Origin: CAZAQK01 sp046344715
GTDB taxonomy: Bacteria > Pseudomonadota > Alphaproteobacteria > Rickettsiales > SXRF01
Direction: 5' to 3'
Length of the DNA stretch: 63,251 nucleotides
NCBI GenBank assembly: GCA_046344715.1
Contig: JBKDKX010000011.1
Span: forward strand, 1 to 63,251
In this document: in pieces, positions 27,452 to 36,438 of the stretch
Position numbering within the stretch: position 1 is the first letter of the stretch
How the letters are laid out: every line of letters begins with the position of its first letter
Program-made: the position numbers and the translations under genes
The notes under the pieces: generated by a model
The model's database searches: none
What the model was told of the DNA's origin: nothing
The model's input: only the letters and a program-made list of their open reading frames with translations

Positions 27452-27895
27452 CTAAACCGGCCTCACGACGACCAGAATGACAATAGCAATCATAAGGACA
27501 GTAGGCACTTCATTGAATATACGAAAATAGGTTTCGGATTTCGGTCGTTCGTCGCGTGCGAAGGCTTTGCGGTAGCGACTCATCATCGCATGTGCGATCT
27601 GCATCCCAATCATCAAGGTAAGTTTATAATGCAGCCACAAGCCATTGACCGGATCAAAGGCATTGATTTTAATGGCAATCCACAGACCTAATCCCCATGC
27701 GACAATCATGGCGGGATTAATGATAAGACGCATAAGCTTGCGCTCCATCACCTTAAAAATCTCAGAGGCTTCACTACCCACCGCAACCTTGGAATGATAG
27801 ACAAACAGGCGCGGCAGATACAACATTCCACACATCCACGCGATAACCGCTATGATGTGGAATGCCTTCAGCCAGTGATACAGGCTATCAACCAT
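27452..27895 (-). CDS. hemJ: Protoporphyrinogen oxidase HemJ
   Basis: Membrane protein that oxidises protoporphyrinogen IX, used by many alphaproteobacteria in place of HemG/HemY. 147 residues with four membrane spans. Conserved His and neighbours in LKAFHIIAVIAWMCGMLYLPRLFVYH, then RLIINPAMIVAWGLGLWIAI and WLHYKLTLMIGMQIAHAMM. It is the third of the hemE-hemH-hemJ run, 9 bases after hemH. Confidence 0.95.
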   Translation of the reverse strand: MVDSLYHWLKAFHIIAVIAWMCGMLYLPRLFVYHSKVAVGSEASEIFKVMERKLMRLIINPAMIVAWGLGLWIAIKINAFDPVNGLWLHYKLTLMIGMQIAHAMMSRYRKAFARDERPKSETYFRIFNEVPTVLMIAIVILVVVRPV

Positions 27896-27904
27896 GTTTT
27901 GTCC

Positions 27905-28942
27905 TTATGCTGCCAGTTTGCACGGCGTTCCCTCACTATCGAGAGGAAAGTATTTTTTGCAATACTCGCATTGTTTTTTATTGGATATTTTTCCCAGACA
28001 TAAATCTGCCAGTGTCTGTATGAAGTATGGTTCAACACCAAGCGCGGGAACGCGCCAGTATCCAGGCACTCCATGCTCATTAGCCAGATGGCGATATTCC
28101 ACATCAAGCTCTACCAGAGTTTCAGAATGTTCAGATACAAACGCGACAGGAACGACCACTAAAGGCACGCCATCTTTTCCCGCCTGTATGATTTCTTCCT
28201 CGGTAGAAGGACCTATCCACTTCATGGGACCAACCTTGCTTTGGTAGCAAATACGGTACTCAAATCCGTCAACCGATAGAATCTGTACAATCCGTGCAAC
28301 GCTTTCTTCCACCTGTTTCTGGTAAGGATCACCTGCCTTGATTATTTTTTCAGGCAGACCATGCGCTGAAAATAACACACGGGGTTTCCCTGTTTCTGCC
28401 GCTTTCCAATATACATCTTTTAAGAGCTGCAAGTGGGCGGCGGCAAATCCATAATCATCATGGTAACAACAGATAAGTTTGGTCGGTACATTCGCAAGGC
28501 CAGCTTTGTTTGCTTCCTTGTCCCAATGTGCAACCGAAGACGCTGTGGTGGTGGTGGAATATTGCGGGTAAAGCGGTAATAAAATAATACGGTCAGGCAT
28601 GTAGGATTTTACCTTAAGTGCCACAATATCACTCATCGGATGCCAGTAGCGCATACAGGAAAAAACTTTATACTGGCCTTTAGTAGCAAGGATTTTTTCA
28701 AGCGCGTTTGCCTGTGCAACCGTCTGATCCAAAATGGGTGATTTTCCACCCATCTGCTGGTAAATTGAACGTGCTTTTTTAGCACGGAGTGTTGAGATTA
28801 GTAGTGCCAGAAAAAATCTGAGGGGCTGGGGAACGCGGATAATCGCACGGTCATTGAATAAATTAAACAAAAATGGCCGCACCGCTTTCAGGCTATCCGG
28901 TCCACCAAGATTAAATAAAATAACTGCTGTTCTTTCAGACAT
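27905..28942 (-). CDS. hemH: Ferrochelatase
   Basis: Inserts Fe2+ into protoporphyrin IX, the final step of haem synthesis. MSERTAVILFNLGGPDSLKAVRPFLFNLF at the start, CMRYWHPMSD, LLPLYPQYSTTTTASS, the catalytic His in VLFSAHGLPEKIIKAGDPY, YRICYQSKVGPMKWIGPSTEEEI and PVAFVSEHSETLVELDVEY. 345 residues. The gene abuts hemE with no gap. Confidence 0.97.
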   Translation of the reverse strand: MSERTAVILFNLGGPDSLKAVRPFLFNLFNDRAIIRVPQPLRFFLALLISTLRAKKARSIYQQMGGKSPILDQTVAQANALEKILATKGQYKVFSCMRYWHPMSDIVALKVKSYMPDRIILLPLYPQYSTTTTASSVAHWDKEANKAGLANVPTKLICCYHDDYGFAAAHLQLLKDVYWKAAETGKPRVLFSAHGLPEKIIKAGDPYQKQVEESVARIVQILSVDGFEYRICYQSKVGPMKWIGPSTEEEIIQAGKDGVPLVVVPVAFVSEHSETLVELDVEYRHLANEHGVPGYWRVPALGVEPYFIQTLADLCLGKISNKKQCEYCKKYFPLDSEGTPCKLAA

Positions 28943-29983
28943 TTAGTTTCGCACAACCTGCTTAATGTAATCACACAGCGCCTGCACATTCTGCACTGGC
29001 GTGTGCGGCAAAATACCATGCCCGAGATTAAAGACAAAAGGTTTATCCTTAAAGTTGTTTATTATTTCACGGGCTTCTTTTAGCAGTAATTCAACGTTCC
29101 CTGTAAGCACCTCATTACTCAGACACCCTTGCACTACCGTTTGTGGCTGGAGCGTGCTACGTGCCCATTCAAGCGAAATAGAATTATCAATACTTACCGC
29201 ATTTACTCCAGTTTCTTTGGCATATTGCAGGAATTTTACACCCGCTTGCCGAGGAAATCCAATGATTGGAATGTCTCTATGGTATTTTCGTATCCCATCC
29301 ACAATTTTTTTTGTGGGTACTACCGACCAGCGGGTAAATTCTTCATCACTTAAAATACCTGCCCATGAATCAAATAACTGGATAATCTCAGCACCTGCTT
29401 CTATCTGTAAAAGCACATGGTCTGTTATCGCTGCAATTAATTTTTCTGTCAGTTCGGAAAAAAGTTCAGGATTTCCTTGCATAATTTTTTTTATTTCAGA
29501 AAATTCCTTACTGGATCCCCCCTCAATCATATAACACGCAAGCGTCCATGGTAGTCCTGCAAATCCAATCAATGAAGTTTCTTCAGGAAGTTTTGATTTG
29601 GTAAGTGCAAGTGCCTGATAGACAGGTGAGAGAAATTTTTTATCCAGATGTTTTAAATTTCTAATTTCATCCGCAGTTCTTACCGGTGTAAGAATTGGGC
29701 CTCTGCCTTCTTCAAAACGCACATCTATTCCCATAGCATGGGGAATGACCAAGATATCTGAAAAGATAATGGCAGCATCCATACCAAATCTTTTTATAGG
29801 CTGTAATGTTGCTTCGGTTGCTGCAGTTGGTGTGTAGCAATACTCAAGAAAATTTTTATGTTTACTTCTGAGTTCTTTATATTCCGGTAGGTATCGCCCG
29901 GCCTGACGCATAAACCAGAAAGGAATCCGTTTTACTTTTTTACCCTGAAGGGTTTGGACAAGAATCTTCTCATTACTATTCAT
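28943..29983 (-). CDS. hemE: Uroporphyrinogen decarboxylase
   Basis: Removes four acetate carboxyls from uroporphyrinogen III. Signature PFWFMRQAGRYLPEYKELR near the N-terminus, AAIIFSDILVIPHAMG with the catalytic Asp, GFAGLPWTLACYMIEGG, QLFDSWAGIL and FNLGHGILPHTPVQNV. 346 residues. Its start borders the putative replication origin. In Caulobacter and Rickettsia hemE lies in the same position relative to oriC. Confidence 0.98.
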   Translation of the reverse strand: MNSNEKILVQTLQGKKVKRIPFWFMRQAGRYLPEYKELRSKHKNFLEYCYTPTAATEATLQPIKRFGMDAAIIFSDILVIPHAMGIDVRFEEGRGPILTPVRTADEIRNLKHLDKKFLSPVYQALALTKSKLPEETSLIGFAGLPWTLACYMIEGGSSKEFSEIKKIMQGNPELFSELTEKLIAAITDHVLLQIEAGAEIIQLFDSWAGILSDEEFTRWSVVPTKKIVDGIRKYHRDIPIIGFPRQAGVKFLQYAKETGVNAVSIDNSISLEWARSTLQPQTVVQGCLSNEVLTGNVELLLKEAREIINNFKDKPFVFNLGHGILPHTPVQNVQALCDYIKQVVRN

Positions 29984-30303
29984 AATAAAAAATATAAATA
30001 AGGATTGTAGTAGTAGTTATGCGGTTAGTACTGGGGATTATTTATAATTTACAGTTTATATACAGATACCATGGTTTGTAAGACGCCGTGGATAAGCCGT
30101 ATATAAAGTAACAGAAGGTATTAATCTATAAGGAATTTTTATTATTTTTGTATTATCTGGATAGATTTTTTTTCCACAATAAATAAAAGAAAAGAAATGT
30201 TTTAATCACATGTGTATAACAAGGATGGTATAAACGCCACAGAAGTGGATTATTATTACTCACAAAATCATCAGCTTACTTATACATAAGGATATCCACA
30301 CCC
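29984..30303. other. oriC: Putative chromosomal replication origin (oriC)
   Basis: This 320 base gap between divergent hemE and ppsR has no gene. It is very AT-rich, especially 30120-30210. It holds one perfect DnaA box, TGTGTATAA at 30211-30219 (complement TTATACACA), and near matches with one mismatch: CGTGGATAA at 30087, TTTTCCACA at 30170, TTATACATA at 30280 and ATATCCACA at 30292. Flanking gene order is that of the known Caulobacter crescentus and Rickettsia prowazekii origins, and gene direction diverges from this point for many kilobases on both sides. It must also contain the promoters of hemE and ppsR. Confidence 0.75.
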
Positions 30304-31122
30304 ATGAAAAAATTTAACCTGCATCTGGTTTCTGATTCTACCGGAGAAACGGTCAGTAGTGTAGCGCGTGCTGCCATTGCCCAGTTTGATGATTTGCAGG
30401 AAGAGGAATTTGTGTGGACACTCATTCGTAGTAATCAACAACTCGATAAAGTTATTGAATCAATTCAGGAAAATCCAGGTGTAGTGATGTATACGTTGGT
30501 AGATGCAACACTCCGCGAACGGCTAAAAATGGAGTGTGCCAGGCGCGGCCTGCCATGTATTGCGGTGTTGGCGAATGTGATAAATGAACTATCATCGTAT
30601 CTCGGTCAGAAAACGCACGCGCTCCCAGGCAGGCAGCATGAGCTGAATGAGGATTATTTTTCACGCGTGGATGCTATTAATTATGCACTTGCGCATGATG
30701 ACGGCCAAGGAAACTGGGAACTGGAAGATGCGGATATTATTATTCTTGGTGTATCGCGCACATCAAAATCTCCTACCTGTATGTACTTGGCATATAAAGG
30801 CTATAAAACAGCTAACGTGCCTTTTGTGCTTGATTGTCCGCTTCCTCCAAATCTTGAAACACTTACTAAACCACTGATTGTTGGTCTTACTATTAATCCT
30901 GATCGGCTTCAGCAGATACGTAAAACACGTCTGCAATCCATTAATCAGGTAACCGATACCAACTATGTAGACATGGAATATATGCAGCGTGAAATTTCTG
31001 AATCACGCAAGCTGTATCAGAGGAATAAATGGCCAGTCATTGATGTTACCAAGCGATCGGTCGAAGAAACGGCAGCTACTATTATTCAGTATGTAAAAAA
31101 ACATCAGGATAAGCACAACTAA
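30304..31122 (+). CDS. ppsR: Pyruvate, phosphate dikinase/PEP synthase regulatory protein (DUF299)
   Basis: Bifunctional kinase and pyrophosphorylase that switches pyruvate phosphate dikinase or PEP synthetase off and on by threonyl phosphorylation. It starts MKKFNLHLVSDSTGETVSSVARAA. The P-loop is GVSRTSKSPTCMYLAYKGYK, and the C-terminal region reads NKWPVIDVTKRSVEETAATI. 272 residues. This is the gene found directly beside oriC in Caulobacter and Rickettsia. It is followed after one base by aroE. The maf gene often found between them is absent. Confidence 0.95.
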   Translation: MKKFNLHLVSDSTGETVSSVARAAIAQFDDLQEEEFVWTLIRSNQQLDKVIESIQENPGVVMYTLVDATLRERLKMECARRGLPCIAVLANVINELSSYLGQKTHALPGRQHELNEDYFSRVDAINYALAHDDGQGNWELEDADIIILGVSRTSKSPTCMYLAYKGYKTANVPFVLDCPLPPNLETLTKPLIVGLTINPDRLQQIRKTRLQSINQVTDTNYVDMEYMQREISESRKLYQRNKWPVIDVTKRSVEETAATIIQYVKKHQDKHN

Positions 31123-31123
31123 G

Positions 31124-31954
31124 GTGAGTAATAACGTGAAAAAAGCAGCTGTAATTGGCTGGCCAATAAAACATAGCATGTCGCCAGTTCTGCATAATTA
31201 CTGGCTAAAGCACTATAATATACAGGGATCTTACGAAAAGATTGCCGTTGAGCCAATAGATTTTGGGCATTTTATAGGGTCTCTTCAAAGCGGGGAGTAT
31301 CAAGGTATCAATATCACCGTTCCTTATAAAGAGCTGGTTGTTTCCTTACTTAATAACAAAGATGCATCTGTCATAGCAACCGGTGCAGCTAATGTAGTCA
31401 CGGTTAGTAATGGGAGATTGTTTGGAACCAACACGGATATGTATGGGTTCACAAAGAATCTGGAAGAATCTGGCATGTTTCCACGCAAAAAAAGAGCTGT
31501 TATTCTTGGGTCTGGGGGGGCTGCACGTTCAGTCATTAAAGCATTAGAAAATATGGGGTTTGAAGAGGTTCATATCTGCGCGAGAAATCAGAAAAAAGCA
31601 CGCGATATTAAAAGTAAAGCATCTCTATGCACGGAAGTATATTCATGGATAAATAGAGATAAAATACTTAGTGGTTGTGATTTGTTGGTGAATACCACCA
31701 CGCTTGGGATGCAGGGAAAAGAATCACTGGATATTGATCTTTCACATTTGCCAAGACATGCGGTGGTGTATGACATTGTTTATAATCCACTATTAACAGA
31801 TTTATTATTACAGGCGCAGGAACGTGGATTAATGATAGTTGATGGGCTTGGGATGCTCATGCATCAGGCGGTGCCGTGTTTTGAGGCATGGTTTGGGGTG
31901 CGGCCTGAGGTGACGGTAGAATTAAAGAAGCACATTTTGGAATATATGCCATGA
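31124..31954 (+). CDS. aroE: Shikimate dehydrogenase
   Basis: Reduces 3-dehydroshikimate to shikimate with NADPH in aromatic amino acid synthesis. Substrate motif GWPIKHSMSPVLHNYWLK with SxS, NITVPYKELV with catalytic Lys, GAANVVTV, NTDMYGF, cofactor site VILGSGGAARSVIKAL. 276 residues. Starts at a GTG; another GTG four codons on is possible. It overlaps coaE by 4 bases. Confidence 0.95.
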   Translation: MSNNVKKAAVIGWPIKHSMSPVLHNYWLKHYNIQGSYEKIAVEPIDFGHFIGSLQSGEYQGINITVPYKELVVSLLNNKDASVIATGAANVVTVSNGRLFGTNTDMYGFTKNLEESGMFPRKKRAVILGSGGAARSVIKALENMGFEEVHICARNQKKARDIKSKASLCTEVYSWINRDKILSGCDLLVNTTTLGMQGKESLDIDLSHLPRHAVVYDIVYNPLLTDLLLQAQERGLMIVDGLGMLMHQAVPCFEAWFGVRPEVTVELKKHILEYMP

Positions 31955-32541
31955 TTATTATTGGTCTTACGGGTAGTATTGGCATGGGTAAATCCACCGT
32001 AGCTGCGCAATTTGCTGCACTTGGAGGAAAAATATGCAGTGCTGATGCTATTGTGCACTCACTGCTGGAAAAAGATGCGGGCATTATCACGCGCATCGGC
32101 AAACAATTCCCGGAAGCTATTGAAAATGGGCGTATTAATCGTAAGACACTGGGGAAAATAGTGTTTTCAGATCAGAATAAACGCGCATGGCTTGAAGCGG
32201 TTTTACATCCTCGCGTGGTGCGGATTGAAGATCGTTTTATCAAAAAAAACAGACAGCTTGGCGCTAGAATGGTGGTTATGGATATCCCGCTTTTATTTGA
32301 AACGGGCGGAGAGCAACGCTGTGATGCGGTGGTGGTGGCTACTGCACCAGTATTCATACAAAAACAACGCGTAATGAAAAGGCCAGGTATGACCGCAGAA
32401 AAATTTTCAAAAATTCTTGCAACCCAAGTAAGCGATGCAGCAAAGCGCAAAAGTGCCGATTTTGTGGTTGCCACGGGTCTGGGCAGAGCGCATAGTTTCA
32501 GAGCAGTAAAAACCTATATGAGGAGCCTTGGCCTTGCGTGA
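31951..32541 (+). CDS. coaE: Dephospho-CoA kinase
   Basis: Phosphorylates the 3' hydroxyl of dephospho-CoA, the last step of CoA synthesis. P-loop GLTGSIGMGKSTVAAQF at residues 5-21, DAIVHSLLEKDAG, HPRVVRIEDRF and VVMDIPLLFETGGEQRCDAVVVA. 196 residues. It overlaps aroE (ATGA) and dnaQ, so the three are translationally linked. Confidence 0.95.
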   Translation: MIIIGLTGSIGMGKSTVAAQFAALGGKICSADAIVHSLLEKDAGIITRIGKQFPEAIENGRINRKTLGKIVFSDQNKRAWLEAVLHPRVVRIEDRFIKKNRQLGARMVVMDIPLLFETGGEQRCDAVVVATAPVFIQKQRVMKRPGMTAEKFSKILATQVSDAAKRKSADFVVATGLGRAHSFRAVKTYMRSLGLA

Positions 32542-33229
32542 GATTGTGCTGGATACAGAGACAACCGGTGTTGATCCACTAAGCGGTCATCGGGTGGTAG
32601 AAATTGGCTGTGTTGAGCTGCATAGCGGTGTGCCAACGGGCGAGAATTTTCACACCTACCTCAACCCCGAGCGTGATATGCCAGATGAGGCGTTTCGTAT
32701 CCATGGCCTATCGGGTGATTTCCTGCGCGATAAGCCTGTATTCGCTGAAATTGTGGATAAATTTATAGATTTTATAGCGGATTCACAGCTGGTTATCCAT
32801 AATGCGTCTTTTGATATGCGTTTTGTAAACGCTGAGCTTGAACGGGTTGGTTTTGCACCACTGCCTATGAGCAGGGCACTGGACACGGTGCAGGTGGCGC
32901 GCAAGAAGTTTCCGGGTTCTCCGGCAAGTCTTGATGCGCTGTGTCGGCGGTTTAATATTGATCTATCCGCACGTACTAAGCACGGTGCTTTACTCGATGC
33001 TGAGTTGTTGGCGGAGGTTTATCTTGAGTTGCTTGGCGGCAGGCAGTCAGCCCTTGGCCTTGATAATAAAGCGCAGGGCAATGCAACTGTGGATATTGCA
33101 TCGAATGGAATTGAAAGAAAAAATAATATACTTGCCGCACGGGTATTCGAGATATCGGCTGAAGAATGTGAGGATCACGCTAAATTTGTAGAGAAAATCA
33201 AGAATGCGCTTTGGAAGGCTGACGCATAG
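32534..33229 (+). CDS. dnaQ: DNA polymerase III epsilon subunit (3'-5' exonuclease)
   Basis: Proofreading subunit of the replicative polymerase. DEDDh exonuclease motifs: Exo I VLDTETTG (Asp7, Glu9), Exo II VIHNASFDMRFVN, Exo III with His and Asp in KHGALLDAELLAEVYLELLGG. About 230 residues. I chose the TTG at 32534, giving MREIVLDTETTG as in E. coli. AGGAG lies 8 bases before it, whereas the TTG at 32528 is only two bases from that site. It overlaps the end of coaE by 8 bases. Confidence 0.95.
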   Translation: MREIVLDTETTGVDPLSGHRVVEIGCVELHSGVPTGENFHTYLNPERDMPDEAFRIHGLSGDFLRDKPVFAEIVDKFIDFIADSQLVIHNASFDMRFVNAELERVGFAPLPMSRALDTVQVARKKFPGSPASLDALCRRFNIDLSARTKHGALLDAELLAEVYLELLGGRQSALGLDNKAQGNATVDIASNGIERKNNILAARVFEISAEECEDHAKFVEKIKNALWKADA

Positions 33230-33246
33230 AGCACTATAGATAAAGT

Positions 33247-33280
33247 AAAAGGCCTCCCAAATGGGAGGCCTTTTTTGTTT
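33247..33280. terminator. Intrinsic terminator between dnaQ and the ompA-like gene
   Basis: A perfect 8 bp stem, GGCCTCCC / GGGAGGCC (33251-33258 and 33263-33270), with a 4 base loop, followed by TTTTTTGTTTTT. An A-run precedes it, so it may work in both directions for these convergent genes. It is the clearest terminator in the window. Confidence 0.92.
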
Positions 33281-33296
33281 TTGCTTTAAGTTAAGA

Positions 33297-33857
33297 TTAT
33301 TTCTTAACGTTCAGCTGTACTTCAACGCGACGGTCTGCAGCGAGGCAAGCAATCAGCTCAGCACGTGGCAGGTTAGGATCGCATTTGGTTACAGGCATTT
33401 TGTCGCCCATTGCTTCAACGCGAGCGTTACGGGTCTTGAGACCTTTAGACGCGAGGTAAGACTTTACCGTGTTAGCGCGACGCAGAGAGAGCTGTTTGTT
33501 GTAACCGGAAGTGCCGATCATGTCAGCGAAGCCAACGATATCAACGCTTTCAACGGCACCTGAAGATTTAACTACAGAAGCAAGAGCATCAAGCTTCGCT
33601 TTTTCTTTCGCGTTCAGGGTCGATTTGTTGAAATCGAAGTAAACAGTGCGCTGTTCTTTGCTGAGTTGCAGGCCATCGCCAAGGCACTCATCAGAAGCTG
33701 CTTCCCATTTGGTCAGAACGCAGTTACCGAACGTGTTCATTACAACATTGCCGCGAACGTCTTTTACAACGTCCTGAATATGGCCTGAAGCCATTGCAGC
33801 CGGTGCAAGCATTACACAAGCAGTAGCCAGCATGCACGCTTTTTTGAAATTGATCAT
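33297..33857 (-). CDS. OmpA-family outer-membrane/peptidoglycan-binding protein
   Basis: 186 residues. Signal peptide MINFKKACMLATACVMLAPAAMA cleaved near residue 23, a short Cys-containing spacer (GNCVLTKWEAASDECLG), then an OmpA-C domain: VYFDFNKSTLNAKEKAKLD, VDIVGFADMIGTSGYNKQLSLRRANTVKSYL, ADRRVEVQL. The peptidoglycan-binding Asp and Arg are in GFAD and LSLRRA. There is no beta-barrel domain, so it resembles the small periplasmic OmpA-like proteins. A good AAAGGA site and strong terminator suggest high expression. Confidence 0.9.
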   Translation of the reverse strand: MINFKKACMLATACVMLAPAAMASGHIQDVVKDVRGNVVMNTFGNCVLTKWEAASDECLGDGLQLSKEQRTVYFDFNKSTLNAKEKAKLDALASVVKSSGAVESVDIVGFADMIGTSGYNKQLSLRRANTVKSYLASKGLKTRNARVEAMGDKMPVTKCDPNLPRAELIACLAADRRVEVQLNVKK

Positions 33858-34099
33858 GGAATTCCATCCTTTTTGATTAGTTAAAATAGTTAAGCTACGG
33901 GAATAACTCTATGACTCGGGAAAATAATGGAATATTGGCGTAAACGCAAACTCTATTTTTCAAATGGATAACAGGAATGCCATAGTTTTATATCTATATA
34001 AAACAATATATTATACAAAAACAGGGTGTGTTTAGCCAAGGAAGTTGCTAAATTATAGTGAACCACTGATGCACCTTTGCCACATATGGCATAAGTGAG

Positions 34100-34564
34100 C
34101 TAGTTTGCTGCCGCTACCTGACGTGCCTTGTTTTGTTTATAAAGTGCATGGAAATCAATAGGATCAAGCATTAGCGGTGGGAACCCGCCATCTCTGGTGA
34201 CATCAGCAATAACACGGCGGGCAAACGGGAACAATACGAATGGGCAGTCTATCAGAATAACAGATTCCAGCCTGTCTTCAGGAATATTGACCAGATGGAA
34301 TATACCTGCATAAGCCAGTTCGATAAGAAATAGTGTGCTGCCTTCTGCAGTGGCGCGAGCCGAAAGCTGCAGTGTCATTTCATAAATATCATCCTGAAGT
34401 TTTTGTGCTTTAAGATCTACATTTACATCAATAGAAGGCTTGGCGTTGCTGGCCAGCAGGCTTTGTGGCGCATGAGGATTTTCAAAAGAGAGGTCTTTGA
34501 TGTATTGACCTTTAACGGCGAAGCTCTGGGCGTTTGGTGCTTGCGGGTTATTTGCGGTGCTCAT
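34100..34564 (-). CDS. secB: Protein-export chaperone SecB
   Basis: Tetrameric chaperone that keeps preproteins unfolded and hands them to SecA. 154 residues. QYIKDLSFENPHAPQSL near the N-terminus is the family's opening segment, followed by DVNVDLKAQKLQDDIYEMTLQLSA, ELAYAGIFHLVNIP and CPFVLFPFARRVIADVTRDGGFPPLMLDPIDFHALY. AAGGAA precedes the ATG. It is divergent from the Tim44-like gene, which is the standard alphaproteobacterial arrangement. Confidence 0.97.
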   Translation of the reverse strand: MSTANNPQAPNAQSFAVKGQYIKDLSFENPHAPQSLLASNAKPSIDVNVDLKAQKLQDDIYEMTLQLSARATAEGSTLFLIELAYAGIFHLVNIPEDRLESVILIDCPFVLFPFARRVIADVTRDGGFPPLMLDPIDFHALYKQNKARQVAAAN

Positions 34565-34651
34565 TATTTTATTCCTTCATTGGCAATTTTTAATTATGGT
34601 GCATATATACAAAAAAACGAAGATGGTCATTAAATAAATCAGGGGAAACGA

Positions 34652-35332
34652 ATGTCAGAAGGCATACCATACGCAGATATTGTTATCATTGCGCTTATTG
34701 CAGGGTTTATTTTGCTGAGGCTTAGAAACGTGCTGGGGCAGAAAACCGGAAATGACAATCCACAGTTTTTCAAGAAACAACAGGAAGTTATTCCTGAGCG
34801 TAAAGATACGGTGGTACAGTTGCACGAAAAAATCCTGAAGCCAAAATCAAAAGAAGAAAACGACCCATACATGGCGACGCTTACAGATACCATGGTGATA
34901 CAGTATCTTAAGGATATTAAGGCTAAAGATGCCCAGTTTAATCTTACGCAGTTTATGGATGGCGCGAAGATGGCGTTTGAAATGGTATTTGATGCCTTTG
35001 CCAAGGGTGACACCCAAACGCTAAAAATGCTACTTGCAGATAACGTATTCAATGAATTTAACCGTGAAATTGAAAAGCGCAGTATGCAGGAAAATAAAGA
35101 AGAAACCACACTGGTGGCGGTAACCAAAAAAGAATTAGCGCGAGCAGGACTTATCGGAAACATGGCACGCCTTACGGTTAAATTCACCAGTGAACAGATT
35201 GTGGTAACGCGTAATTCAGAAGGCCAGATAATTGAAGGTGATGTGTCTGAGACTCAGGATATCGAAAGCGAGTGGGTATTTGAGCGTGATGTGACATCTA
35301 AAAATCCAAACTGGAAAATCATTGAAACGTGA
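34652..35332 (+). CDS. Tim44/TimA family membrane-associated protein
   Basis: 226 residues with one N-terminal membrane segment (YADIVIIALIAGFILLRLRNVLG) and a C-terminal Tim44-like domain (KMAFEMVFDAFAKGDTQTLKMLLADNVFNEFNREIEKR and onward to EWVFERDVTSKNPNWKIIET). Related proteins are the bacterial counterparts of the mitochondrial import component Tim44. Position beside secB and before mltA is conserved. The stop overlaps the mltA start. Confidence 0.92.
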   Translation: MSEGIPYADIVIIALIAGFILLRLRNVLGQKTGNDNPQFFKKQQEVIPERKDTVVQLHEKILKPKSKEENDPYMATLTDTMVIQYLKDIKAKDAQFNLTQFMDGAKMAFEMVFDAFAKGDTQTLKMLLADNVFNEFNREIEKRSMQENKEETTLVAVTKKELARAGLIGNMARLTVKFTSEQIVVTRNSEGQIIEGDVSETQDIESEWVFERDVTSKNPNWKIIET

Positions 35333-36438
35333 TGGCCATACTTCGTCGGTTCGCGGCACTGGCAACACTATTCATGTGCAGTGCCTGTAGCTTGTTCCTT
35401 CCTAAAGATCATTTTGGTGCGCGGGAGGTTCCGTTTGATTCACTGGTGGGTTGGGAAGCGGAAAACCATGCCGAGGCATTGGGTGTATTTCTCAATTCTT
35501 GTGATGTACTGGCGAAGAAACCTTCAGTTGTTGCTAAAGAAAGCAACATCACCATAGCATCCGGAATCTGGAATTCGCTATGCGCGGAAGCAAAATCCGC
35601 GAGTACGAGCCAGGCAAAAGCCAAGGCATTTTTTGAAACGCGGTTTACGCCCTTTCGGGTGAATAACAATGGCAAGAAATCAGGGCTTTTCACCGGATAT
35701 TATGAGCCAGTGCTTTACGGCGCCACTCACAAAGGTGGGGATTTCCAGTATCCGCTATATGCAGCACCTGCTGATTTGAAAGATAACAAGCCCTATTTAA
35801 GCCGCGCAGAGATTGATAACGGTGCGCTGGCGGGCAAAAAACTGGAGCTACTCTGGGTAGATGATCCGGTGATGTTGTTTTTTATGCAAATACAGGGCAG
35901 TGGTCGTATCCGCCTGGTGAACGGCAAGGAAGTGCGTATGGGCTATGCTGACCAGAATGGGCATCCCTATTTTGCAATAGGTAAATTCATGCGGGAAGAA
36001 AACTTGCTGGAGAAAGATAACATCAATTTTTTTACCATACGTCAGTGGCTCTATAAAAACCGTGATCAGGCATTTGAAATGATGCAGCGTAACCCGTCCT
36101 ATGTGTTTTTCCGTAAAATAGAAGGTGACGGGCCTATTGGTTCTGTCGGTGTGCCGGTAACGCGAGAGCGTACACTGGCGGTAGACAGTAAATATATACC
36201 TTATGGCTTACCGCTTTATCTGGAAACCGAACTGCCGGCTGAGCCGCAGCGTGAACCTGTAGCATTTAACCGCATCATGATAGCACAGGATACTGGTGGT
36301 GCTATTCGTGGGCCTGTGCGCGGCGATGTATTTTTTGGCTCTGGTGATATGGCCGAATATTATGCGGGCTACATGAAATCGAAAGGCAGCTACAGTTTGC
36401 TTGTTCCCAAAGAGGTGGCAGCACAGCTGCAACAATAA
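35332..36438 (+). CDS. mltA: Membrane-bound lytic murein transglycosylase A
   Basis: Cleaves peptidoglycan strands with formation of 1,6-anhydro ends. Signal peptide MAILRRFAALATLFMCSAC, probably lipidated at a Cys near residue 19. MltA domain: GLFTGYYEPVLYG, WVDDPVMLFFMQIQGSGRIRL. The 3D domain is at the end: MIAQDTGGAIRGPVRGDVFFGSGDMAEYYAGYMK, with the catalytic Asp in AQDTGGAI. The ATG at 35332 overlaps the preceding stop (TGATG). Confidence 0.94.
   Translation: MAILRRFAALATLFMCSACSLFLPKDHFGAREVPFDSLVGWEAENHAEALGVFLNSCDVLAKKPSVVAKESNITIASGIWNSLCAEAKSASTSQAKAKAFFETRFTPFRVNNNGKKSGLFTGYYEPVLYGATHKGGDFQYPLYAAPADLKDNKPYLSRAEIDNGALAGKKLELLWVDDPVMLFFMQIQGSGRIRLVNGKEVRMGYADQNGHPYFAIGKFMREENLLEKDNINFFTIRQWLYKNRDQAFEMMQRNPSYVFFRKIEGDGPIGSVGVPVTRERTLAVDSKYIPYGLPLYLETELPAEPQREPVAFNRIMIAQDTGGAIRGPVRGDVFFGSGDMAEYYAGYMKSKGSYSLLVPKEVAAQLQQ

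Noticed and set aside
33858..34099. Possible small RNA or gene in the 242 base gap between the ompA-like gene and secB
   Set aside because: No open frame with a ribosome binding site and no clear hairpin-terminator pair; it probably holds the ompA promoter and leader.
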